Source: Minisyncoccota bacterium (GTDB taxonomy: Bacteria; Patescibacteriota; Minisyncoccia; UBA6257; GWB1-50-10). From it: 5,452 nucleotides of DNA. This document shows positions 1 to 4,289 of this stretch, piece after piece. A program made the translations under genes and the position numbers. The notes beneath the pieces were generated by a model, which saw only the letters and a list, made by a program, of their open reading frames with translations, did not search any database and was not told the origin of the DNA. The DNA lies in contig JAGUWR010000035.1 in the NCBI GenBank assembly GCA_020062265.1, positions 1 through 5,452 of the forward strand. Direction: 5' to 3'. Each line of letters starts with the position of its first letter. Positions within the stretch are counted from its first letter, which is position 1.

Positions 1-568
1 CCAAATCCTGAATCGGATCCCGAGCTAAAACTCTCGCGGAATATTTCTCGCCATTATTGGTCAAAACCGTGTAGTCGGCCTTTTCGTCGAGCACCACATG
101 TTTATTGGTTAAAATTAAACCGTCTTCTGAAACAATAAAACCGCTCCCGCCGCCAATTTCTCGCTTCTCGGTGCCGCGCTCACAAGGCATATAAAACTCA
201 AAACCGCCGCCAAAGAAACGGCGAAATTCAGGCGGCAAATCGCCAAACGGGTCATAAGGACAATCTTCAATCTTCGGTAAATCTTTTGTTACCACAATTG
301 AAACCACGCTTGGAGCGGCCGTCTCTACGGCTTTTATCACCGCTTCTTCATAATCAATAACCGGTTTATAAAGAGGAATTTCTTTTGGCGGCTCCGACGG
401 CGACGGTTGGAAAACCGGCGCTTCTTGTTTTTTGAATGGGCTTTCTTTTAGAAAATTTAAAATATTATCAAGAAGATTGGCTTCGGCTTTTTTAGCCGAA
501 AGCGAACCGCCAACTATTCCGACAACTAAACCCGCAACGATAATAAAAACAATTAATTTTTTACTCAT
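1..568 (-). CDS. htrA: HtrA/DegP-family serine protease, N-terminal part (cut by window edge)
   Basis: This is a trypsin-like protease of the HtrA family, which degrades or refolds damaged proteins outside the cytoplasmic membrane. The 189 visible residues start MSKKLIVF, followed by one hydrophobic segment (about residues 4-24) that should act as a membrane anchor, then a proline-rich linker (about 50-65) and the start of the protease domain. The catalytic His157 lies in LILTNKHVVL and the catalytic Asp188 in ARDPIQDL, the last visible residues. The catalytic Ser and any PDZ domain lie beyond the window, so activity cannot be confirmed. GGGSGFIV (about 139-146) matches the family's first core strand. 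Two cysteines (103 and 129) sit in the loop before the core and could form a disulfide. The ATG at 568 gives the expected N-terminus and lies 12 bases after the stop of the cysteine desulfurase, so the gene is probably third in that operon. No Shine-Dalgarno sequence is visible. Confidence 0.9.
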   Translation of the reverse strand, partial: MSKKLIVFIIVAGLVVGIVGGSLSAKKAEANLLDNILNFLKESPFKKQEAPVFQPSPSEPPKEIPLYKPVIDYEEAVIKAVETAAPSVVSIVVTKDLPKIEDCPYDPFGDLPPEFRRFFGGGFEFYMPCERGTEKREIGGGSGFIVSEDGLILTNKHVVLDEKADYTVLTNNGEKYSARVLARDPIQDL

Positions 569-580
569 TGTTTTACTTAA

Positions 581-1969
581 TTATTTTAATATTTTCTTGA
601 TTCTTTTCAACACTTCAATGATTTCTGCTTTTGTTGTAAACCGTCCGAAACTAAAGCGAATGCTGTTTTTTGTTCTTGCCGGCGGGAAACCGAGAGCCTG
701 AAGAACATGCGACGGTTTTGAGGAACGAGTTGAACAAGCCGAACCCGAAGAAACCGCGATGCCGGCCATATCAAATTTTATCAACAAATCTTCTGCCAAA
801 CGGTTTGAAAAATAAATGTTCAAAATATTCGGTAAATTGTGAAATGCGACATAAGGCATGTTACAAGCGTTAAGTTCTGCCTTTGGACAAATCTTCTTCA
901 GTTCATGCCAAAAGTAATCCCGCAATTCTAAAACTCTCCTTGTCTCTTGTTTCTTGCCGCTTATCGCTAACTCTGCGGCTTTGGCAAAACCGACAATAGC
1001 CGGCACGTTTTCGGTGCCGGAACGGAAACCAAATTCCTGCCCGCCGCCCGTTACTATGGGTTGTAGGTTATGGATTGTAGGTTGTAGGTTACGAACGTAA
1101 AGAACGCCGATTCCTTTCGGGCCGTAAATCTTGTGAGCCGATAAAGTCATTAAGTCAACGCCAAGTTTATTAACATCGCAATCTAGAAACTGAAAGGCCT
1201 GAACAGCATCAGTGTGGAAGAGCGGATAAACTTCGCGGAATCTCGCCTCACGGAAAGACGGGGTCTCGCTCGCCCAGCCGCTCGCTCGCCCGCTTGGCTC
1301 TCGCCCTCGCTCCTCCGGCTTCGCCGGAGACCATACCCGCTCGGGCTCCGAGACACTTTTCTTAGAGGCGAGATTCCGCTCTTCTCTGAATTTTTGGATT
1401 ATTTTCGAGATTTCAGCTATCGGTTGAATTGTCCCGATTTCGTTATTGGCATACATTATTGAAACTAAAATTGTCTGTTCGTTTAAACTTTCCTTCAGTT
1501 TTTTCAAATCAACAAATCCTTCGCGATCTACTGGTAAATAAATAACTTCAATGTCTTCTTTTCCCAAATCTCTTGCCGTTTCCAAAACCGATTCGTGCTC
1601 TATTGCCGAGATTATTAATCTCGGCCGCTGACCATTCGGCGTTAGTCCGCGTATAGTCCGCGTAAGTCCGCGTAGTACTAAATTATTCGCCTCGGTTGCC
1701 GAGCCAGTAAAAATAATTTCCCGAAATCCGCCGGCTGGCGGAGCGCCGATTGCCTTGGCGATGGTTTCACGCGATTTATCCACTGCCGCCATTGCTTCCT
1801 GGCCAAATGAATGAAGCGAGCCGGGATTGCCGTATTTCCCGCCAATTGGCGGACCAAAATACGGCCCCATCGCTTTCAAAACTTCAGACGCCACCGGTGT
1901 GGTGGCGGCGCAATCAAAATAAATCCTATTAGACCCATTGAACCTATTATTGGACTTATAGACCCCCAT
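581..1969 (-). CDS. nifS: cysteine desulfurase (NifS/IscS type) with repeat-derived insertions
   Basis: A PLP enzyme that takes sulfur from cysteine to give alanine and an enzyme-bound persulfide, feeding Fe-S cluster assembly and tRNA thiolation in the cytoplasm. The 462-residue protein shows the fold's landmarks in order: YFDCAATTP (17-25), ATEANN (91-96), EHESV with the PLP-stacking His125, YANNEIG (173-179), HTDAVQ with Asp254 and Gln257, SAHK with the PLP lysine Lys280, GTEN (318-321), and SSGSACS with the catalytic Cys412. SIRFSFGR follows near the C-terminus. The family is usually about 385-400 residues. The excess is explained by in-frame repeat insertions near residues 40-44, 77-81, 101-113, about 195-250 and 294-305, all probably in surface loops. 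The first 14 residues also come from a short repeat. The ATG at 1969 is the only good start: a stop lies five codons upstream and the next Met is residue 34. It lies 12 bases after the mgtC stop. All catalytic residues remain, so it is probably active. Confidence 0.95.
   Translation of the reverse strand: MGVYKSNNRFNGSNRIYFDCAATTPVASEVLKAMGPYFGPPIGGKYGNPGSLHSFGQEAMAAVDKSRETIAKAIGAPPAGGFREIIFTGSATEANNLVLRGLTRTIRGLTPNGQRPRLIISAIEHESVLETARDLGKEDIEVIYLPVDREGFVDLKKLKESLNEQTILVSIMYANNEIGTIQPIAEISKIIQKFREERNLASKKSVSEPERVWSPAKPEERGREPSGRASGWASETPSFREARFREVYPLFHTDAVQAFQFLDCDVNKLGVDLMTLSAHKIYGPKGIGVLYVRNLQPTIHNLQPIVTGGGQEFGFRSGTENVPAIVGFAKAAELAISGKKQETRRVLELRDYFWHELKKICPKAELNACNMPYVAFHNLPNILNIYFSNRLAEDLLIKFDMAGIAVSSGSACSTRSSKPSHVLQALGFPPARTKNSIRFSFGRFTTKAEIIEVLKRIKKILK
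1060..1091. repeat. tandem repeat of TTGTAGGTT in the desulfurase gene
   Basis: GTTGTAGGTTA (1060-1070), ATTGTAGGTT (1074-1083) and GTTGTAGGTTA (1081-1091) are near-identical overlapping units. They encode NLQPTIHNLQP (about residues 294-304), between the strand GVLYVR and the conserved GGGQEFGFRSGTEN. The extra length is a repeat expansion. Confidence 0.7.
1217..1384. mobile_element. 168-bp in-frame GC-rich inverted-repeat insertion within the desulfurase gene
   Basis: A 15-bp perfect inverted repeat, GCGGAATCTCGCCTC at 1235-1249 and its complement at 1365-1379, bounds a GC-rich segment. The match continues outward as GAAGAGCGGA (1217-1226) and TCCGCTCTTC (1375-1384) if about 13 bases are looped out of the left arm. 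Inside are GTCTCG (1263-1268) against CGAGAC (1349-1354) and the hairpin CTCCGGC-TTC-GCCGGAG (1313-1329), so the whole unit can fold on itself. The full span is 168 bases, a multiple of three, and stays open in the desulfurase frame, adding about 50 residues between the helix ending QKFREE and the strand YPLFHTDAVQ. This resembles a palindromic MITE-like element that keeps the reading frame, comparable in concept to Rickettsia palindromic elements. No clear target-site duplication is visible. Confidence 0.65.
1644..1674. repeat. three tandem copies of AGTCCGCGTA in the desulfurase gene
   Basis: AGTCCGCGTA occurs at 1644-1653, 1655-1664 and 1665-1674, with one extra T between copies 1 and 2. 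On the coding strand this gives the repetitive peptide RGLTRTIRGLT (about residues 100-110), just before the strand leading to the PLP-stacking histidine. Confidence 0.75.
1727..1742. repeat. CCGCC-N4-GGCGG micro-palindrome in the desulfurase gene
   Basis: The sequence TCCGCCGGCTGGCGGA is a 6-bp stem with a 4-base loop. It encodes PPAGG (residues 77-81) in AIGAPPAGGFREIIFTG, where relatives usually have only a few residues before EIIFTG. It has the same arms as the copies at 1839-1852 and 4149-4164 but a different loop. Confidence 0.7.
1829..1865. repeat. 14-bp palindrome inside a longer inverted repeat, in the desulfurase gene
   Basis: Bases 1839-1852 are the perfect palindrome CCGCCAATTGGCGG. 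Outside it, GCCGTATTT (1829-1837) pairs with AAATACGGC (1857-1865), so a hairpin of about 37 bases can form. In the protein it gives the extra residues PPIGG between PYFG and KYGNPGSLH, where family members have a shorter join. It belongs to the CCGCC-N4-GGCGG family seen twice more in this window. Confidence 0.75.
1925..1966. repeat. short degenerate repeat forming the N-terminus of the cysteine desulfurase
   Basis: Read on the minus strand, the start of the desulfurase gene repeats GGGTCTA and related AATAGG units (GGGTCTATAAG, then AATAATAGG, then GGGTCTAATAGG). It encodes the low-complexity stretch GVYKSNNRFNGSNR before the conserved IYFDCAATTP. Family members normally begin only a few residues before that motif, so about a dozen N-terminal residues seem to be repeat-derived. 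The unit boundaries are loose. Confidence 0.45.
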
Positions 1970-1981
1970 CTGTCTTATTGG

Positions 1982-2470
1982 TCATTCTAAACGCTGATGG
2001 TCGTGCTCTCCGCGGCCAACCATTCTGAAGAAATTTATTTTCCGAAGCAAAACTAAAATAAGCACAAGACCGAAGGAAGCTATTGCCGCGAAAAGAAAAA
2101 GTCCTAAACCGCTCAAGATGCCGACGGCGGCCACGAACCAAACCACTGCGGCCGTGGTCAAACCCCGAACATGGGCGCCGTGCTTGATAATAATGCCGGC
2201 GCCGAGAAAGCCGATGCCGATAACGATGTTGGCAACCAAGCTGAGAAAACCGCTGTTCCGAGCGATAACCTCTTCAAGATGTTCGGGGGAAAGACTGATA
2301 AGGTACGGCAGAGTAATGCCGATAATGGTAAAAATAGAAGCGCCGGCCGCAACCAAGATATCGGTGCGAAGACCAGCTTCTTTCCCGGCGATATCCCGTT
2401 CCAAACCGATGATCGCCCCAAGAACAACGGCTACACCCAGCCGCAAAAGCATTTCCTCAAGTGTAAGCAT
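1982..2470 (-). CDS. mgtC: MgtC/SapB-family inner-membrane protein
   Basis: The 162-residue protein has the MgtC N-terminal membrane domain: GLERD (22-26), GLRT (33-36), a long hydrophobic stretch, GFLGAG (87-92), VRGLTTAA (101-108) and Trp111. About four to five membrane segments can be placed (roughly 8-24, 37-58, 76-96, 104-120, 122-142). It ends in a short charged tail and lacks the soluble ACT-like domain found in longer MgtC proteins. In Salmonella and Mycobacterium, MgtC supports growth at low magnesium and inhibits the F-type ATPase; whether this short relative does the same is unknown. The ATG at 2470 has no Shine-Dalgarno sequence, but an extended -10 lies where it would start transcription at the ATG itself. 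The stop is 12 bases before the desulfurase ATG, in the same frame, so the gene probably leads an operon with the desulfurase and protease. Confidence 0.9.
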   Translation of the reverse strand: MLTLEEMLLRLGVAVVLGAIIGLERDIAGKEAGLRTDILVAAGASIFTIIGITLPYLISLSPEHLEEVIARNSGFLSLVANIVIGIGFLGAGIIIKHGAHVRGLTTAAVVWFVAAVGILSGLGLFLFAAIASFGLVLILVLLRKINFFRMVGRGEHDHQRLE

Positions 2471-2476
2471 ATTATT

Positions 2477-2485
2477 ATTTTAGCA
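2477..2485 (-). promoter_or_regulatory. extended -10 promoter element for the mgtC operon, probably leaderless
   Basis: On the minus strand TGCTAAAAT fits the extended -10 form TGn-TATAAT with one mismatch in the hexamer. The last hexamer base (2477) is seven bases before 2470, so transcription would begin on the A of the mgtC start codon. No good -35 is found at 16-18 bases. The absence of a Shine-Dalgarno sequence agrees with a leaderless message. Confidence 0.45.
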
Positions 2486-2520
2486 TACCTAACTAAGTGA
2501 CTGGAAGGAATTGAACATAT

Positions 2521-2656
2521 TATATTAGGGTCTTGTATAGGAAATTTAGTCCTTTAAAACAACCTTTTACATAAAATTGAAATCGCTTAATTTACTATAT
2601 TTCATGGCCTTTTCTAGAGATTATACCAAAATCTTCTAGACAAGATCCTTATATAA
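2521..2656. repeat. spaced inverted repeat, 20-base arms matching at 17 positions
   Basis: The left arm 2521-2540 (begins TATATTAGGG, ends TTGTATAG) matches the reverse complement of 2636-2655 at 17 of 20 positions; pairing of 2520 with 2656 adds one more. The arms are 95 bases apart and the spacer is AT-rich without an open frame. This fits a small MITE-like remnant or a long RNA hairpin. No convincing target duplication flanks it. Confidence 0.55.
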
Positions 2657-2680
2657 ATACATAAATAAACCCAATCTGAA

Positions 2681-2734
2681 ATCTATTTCTACCCGATAAT
2701 TAGCGATCGCTAATTATCAGGTAAAACTATAGAT
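2681..2734. repeat. long palindrome with a GCGATCGC core
   Basis: Bases 2695-2718 are a perfect 24-base palindrome with half-site GATAATTAGCGA. After one mismatched pair (2694/2719), TACC (2690-2693) pairs with GGTA (2720-2723), giving 34 bases with a single mismatch. Further out, ATCTAT (2681-2686) pairs with ATAGAT (2729-2734) offset by one base. There is no T-run on either side, so a rho-independent terminator is unlikely. It could be the operator of a dimeric regulator, a recombination or cruciform site, or a transposon relic. Confidence 0.8.
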
Positions 2735-2761
2735 ATTCCCCCTGCCAAAGATATTTCCCCT
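2731..2761. repeat. direct repeat AGATATTCCCCCT / AGATATTTCCCCT
   Basis: Thirteen-base copies at 2731-2743 and 2749-2761 differ at one position and are 18 bases apart start to start. The first overlaps the outer arm of the palindrome centred at 2706/2707. The spacing is not an exact multiple of the DNA turn. Function unknown. Confidence 0.6.
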
Positions 2762-2804
2762 ACTAGTCAAATATTCAGATGTTTTGAGAATAATATAATT
2801 TTTG

Positions 2805-2876
2805 GGTGCCTAACGGGATTTGCACCCGTTCTAGCGCTGCCACAGAGCGCTGTGCTGCTGTTACACCATAGGCACC
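2805..2876 (-). tRNA. tRNA-His (anticodon GTG)
   Basis: The cloverleaf closes with acceptor GTGCCTA/TAGGCAC and an extra 5' G opposite discriminator C73, the hallmark of histidine tRNA. The D stem is GTG/CAC, the anticodon stem GCGCT/AGCGC is perfect, and the loop CTGTGGC places the anticodon GTG at 2841-2843. The T stem is ACGGG/CCCGT. The T loop is TGCAAAT, so position 55 is G rather than the nearly universal U. CCA is not encoded (the 3' flank continues CAAAA) and must be added by CCA transferase. The gene lies 32 bases downstream of the arfB stop on the same strand. Confidence 0.95.
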
Positions 2877-2889
2877 ATACCCCCCCCAA

Positions 2890-2918
2890 ATCATAAAATT
2901 TCTAATTTCTAATGTCTG
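2890..2918 (-). promoter_or_regulatory. candidate promoter for tRNA-His
   Basis: TATGAT (2890-2895, one mismatch from TATAAT) is 17 bases from CAGACA (2913-2918, four of six matches to TTGACA). Transcription would start near 2883, in the run of eight G just before the tRNA. The -35 would lie in the last codons of arfB and its trailing TCTAAT-like repeat. Read-through from arfB is an alternative source of the tRNA. Confidence 0.35.
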
Positions 2919-3307
2919 ATGTCTAATCTTCTTAAACGCTTCTTCTGACTTTTAATTTTCTTTTCTTTGATTCTAACTTCTTTAGTACTTCGGCGTGGTT
3001 CGGCCGGAAGGCGCGGCGGCGGTTCTTTCAATGCTTCCACGATCATTTGATTCAGCCGGGCAAGGGCTTTATCTTTGTTCAATTCTTGAGAACGTTCCTC
3101 TTGATCATAAACCCAAAGCTCATCTTTATGATTGATATGATGTGCCAGAGACTGGCGGATTTTTTTCTTATCGCGCTCGCTTAAGGGCAAGTCGCTTATT
3201 TTCACCCAAAGCTGAACTTTGGTGGAACGGCGGTTTACTCTCTGGCCGCCCGGCCCGCTCGAACGCACTGCTTTGAACTTAATAATATCTTTTTCAGTAA
3301 TTAACAT
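2909..3307 (-). CDS. arfB: peptidyl-tRNA hydrolase ArfB (YaeJ-type ribosome rescue factor)
   Basis: ArfB enters the empty mRNA channel of a stalled ribosome with its basic tail and releases the nascent peptide with a release-factor-like GGQ loop. The 132-residue length matches the family (E. coli about 140). SSGPGGQRVNRRSTKVQLWV (16-35) carries the GGQ at 20-22 and the typical strand after it. The domain continues to about residue 95, followed by a proline linker (PPPRLPAEP) and a lysine/arginine-rich tail (KEKKIKSQKKRLRR), as expected. There is no codon-recognition domain, so it is not a normal release factor. The ATG at 3307 is preceded by GGAG (3313-3316) at five bases, the only clear Shine-Dalgarno sequence in the window. 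The last few residues (DIRH) are encoded by a small TCTAAT/GTCTGAT-like repeat that continues past the stop. It is divergent from the DedA-like gene. Confidence 0.93.
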   Translation of the reverse strand: MLITEKDIIKFKAVRSSGPGGQRVNRRSTKVQLWVKISDLPLSERDKKKIRQSLAHHINHKDELWVYDQEERSQELNKDKALARLNQMIVEALKEPPPRLPAEPRRSTKEVRIKEKKIKSQKKRLRRLDIRH

Positions 3308-3337
3308 ACCAACTCCAGTATATTGTATTATGTAGAG
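3308..3337. promoter_or_regulatory. compact divergent promoter region between arfB and the DedA-like gene
   Basis: Only 30 bases separate the two start codons if the plus-strand gene begins at the ATG at 3338. On the plus strand TATTAT (3326-3331) ends seven bases before 3338, so the message would be leaderless; TTAACA (3301-3306) is a possible -35 but at 19 bases. On the minus strand CATAAT (3327-3332) would start transcription near 3320, leaving a 13-base leader that contains GGAG (3313-3316). The two -10 elements would overlap, so only one polymerase could bind at a time. Elements are weak individually. Confidence 0.35.
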
Positions 3338-3994
3338 ATGGGCAACCTCCTCGATGGTTTAGGCCAACTCATCATTCAATACCCTTCCTGGAAATATCTT
3401 ATCCTTGGCGGCGGGATGATTCTTCAAGGCGAAATCACGATACTTATTTCAGCTTATCTTGTTGTCAATGGGAGCTTAAGTTGGAAAGAATTTCTAACCG
3501 TAGGTCCGCTTGCTCTTCTTATCGCCGAATCTTTCATCTACGCAAACGGAAAAATTCTCCGCAATACCCGTTTCGGCTGGCGTCTTTACCGGCGAATCAA
3601 ACCGAACCGTCGGCTTCAATTTTATTTGTTTTATCTCAAAAAAAATCTCATTAAACTCTTTATTATTTCAAAGTTTTTGCCCGCAACCAATCTTGTCCTT
3701 TTTTTCCTTACCGGCTGGACCAAAACAAAATGGAGCCAATTCCTCAAAAGTTACTTTCTTAGTCTATTTGTTTGGTTCGGCGGGATGACCATTATCGCTT
3801 ACTCCCTTGCCTCCGGGCTTTACCTTTTAAAAACCGAGAAGGTTTTCGCCCAAGTGGAATTAGCCATTGGAGCCGTTCTCTTACTAATCATCGCCGCCGA
3901 GTTCGTTGCCAAGCGAGTGCTTAAAAAATTTATGGCTATTCACGAAAAAGCAACGACAATTGGCGAAATTATTGAAAAGGAGATTGGTTCTTAA
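3338..3994 (+). CDS. DedA/VTT-like (SNARE-associated) membrane protein
   Basis: A 218-residue integral membrane protein related to the DedA/VTT family, some of whose members flip undecaprenyl phosphate or phospholipids. Hydrophobic segments lie near 19-44, 52-72, 106-126, 135-160 and 174-192. Family-like signals are a buried acid in ILQGEITILISAY (Glu32), a GKILRNTRFG stretch after segment 2, and the re-entrant block KFLPATNLVLFFLTGWTKTKWSQF with a following Trp-Gly-Gly membrane segment. The two arginines usual in the FIPxxR-like motif are replaced (Lys112, Asn118), so it is a divergent member and transport activity is uncertain. The ATG at 3338 is preferred because a -10 sits exactly for a leaderless start; a TTG at 3323 would add five residues (MYYVE). 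It is the only complete plus-strand gene and ends six bases from the 3' end of the convergent tRNA-Phe gene. Confidence 0.78.
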   Translation: MGNLLDGLGQLIIQYPSWKYLILGGGMILQGEITILISAYLVVNGSLSWKEFLTVGPLALLIAESFIYANGKILRNTRFGWRLYRRIKPNRRLQFYLFYLKKNLIKLFIISKFLPATNLVLFFLTGWTKTKWSQFLKSYFLSLFVWFGGMTIIAYSLASGLYLLKTEKVFAQVELAIGAVLLLIIAAEFVAKRVLKKFMAIHEKATTIGEIIEKEIGS

Positions 3995-4142
3995 CGTTGT
4001 GCCGCGGGGGTGAATCGAACACCCTACGCCTGCCTCTTCCGAAGCTAATTTGGACTATCTCATCACCCCTTTTAGGGGGCTGGGCGCTTAGGCAAGATTA
4101 TTGTTGGGACTCACTCGCTAGTCTCTACACCTTCTCCGATAC

Positions 4143-4171
4143 TCCGTCTCCGCCAGTCGGCGGATGACGGA
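4143..4171. repeat. CCGCC-N4-GGCGG palindrome forming the outer P6 arm of the intron
   Basis: TCCGTC (4143-4148) pairs with GACGGA (4166-4171), and inside it TCCGCC-AGTC-GGCGGA (4149-4164) forms a 6-bp stem with a 4-base loop. It caps P6 of the group I intron, a place that tolerates extra sequence. The inner hairpin has the same arms as the two copies in the cysteine desulfurase gene. Confidence 0.75.
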
Positions 4172-4220
4172 CCCGTCAGAGCTTGGCTCGGGATTGTCCC
4201 GCCCGCTTCGCTCGCTATAT

Positions 4221-4289
4221 CGATGCCAATATACTAATGACTGCGAACGTAAATTCGTATCATTAGTATGCATTCGTATATTTGCATCG
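4221..4289. repeat. extended hairpin in the intron P5 arm
   Basis: CGATGC (4221-4226) pairs with GCATCG (4284-4289), and ATACTAATGA (4231-4240) pairs with TCATTAGTAT (4260-4269), with a smaller GCGAA/TTCGT stem at the tip. Below it AGCGAAGC (4304-4311) pairs with GCTTCGCT (4205-4212), joining the arm to P5. ATTCGTAT occurs twice on one side (4253-4260, 4272-4279), suggesting growth by duplication. It encodes no protein. Confidence 0.7.

Larger units (their letters stand above)
2483..2804. other. AT-rich intergenic region without genes, rich in symmetric repeats
   Basis: About 320 bases between the mgtC start and the 3' end of tRNA-His. I find no open frame longer than about a dozen codons on either strand that looks real. 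It is clearly richer in A+T than its neighbours. It holds the spaced inverted repeat 2521-2540/2636-2655, the palindrome centred at 2706/2707, a direct repeat at 2731-2761, and a minus-strand extended -10 (TGGTATAAT, 2620-2628) with no -35, which could give a second start for the mgtC operon or an untranslated RNA. Confidence 0.7.

Noticed and set aside
1214..1462. Plus-strand open frame of 82 residues over the repeat insertion in the desulfurase gene
   Set aside because: Arginine-rich translation of a GC-rich palindrome opposite a well-supported gene; no start signal.
1060..1674. Repeats in the desulfurase gene as a CRISPR array
   Set aside because: Units are 9-10 bases, directly tandem and coding; there are no spacers or cas genes.
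581..1969. Cysteine desulfurase as a pseudogene because of its many inserts
   Set aside because: The frame is open throughout, all catalytic residues are intact and every insertion keeps the frame.
2118..2500. Plus-strand open frames of 121 and 109 residues opposite mgtC
   Set aside because: They are antisense shadows of a clear MgtC-family gene and show no domain or hydrophobic pattern of their own.
2695..2718. Palindrome as rho-independent terminator
   Set aside because: The stem is AT-rich outside its core and no T-run follows on either strand.
2880..2887. Run of eight C (G on the minus strand) before tRNA-His as a phase-variation tract
   Set aside because: It lies outside any coding sequence, so length changes would not switch a reading frame. 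It could only slightly affect promoter-tRNA spacing.
3323..3337. TTG start at 3323 for the DedA-like gene
   Set aside because: It adds only MYYVE, has no Shine-Dalgarno sequence and would overlap the -10 box TATTAT. The ATG at 3338 fits better, though TTG cannot be excluded.
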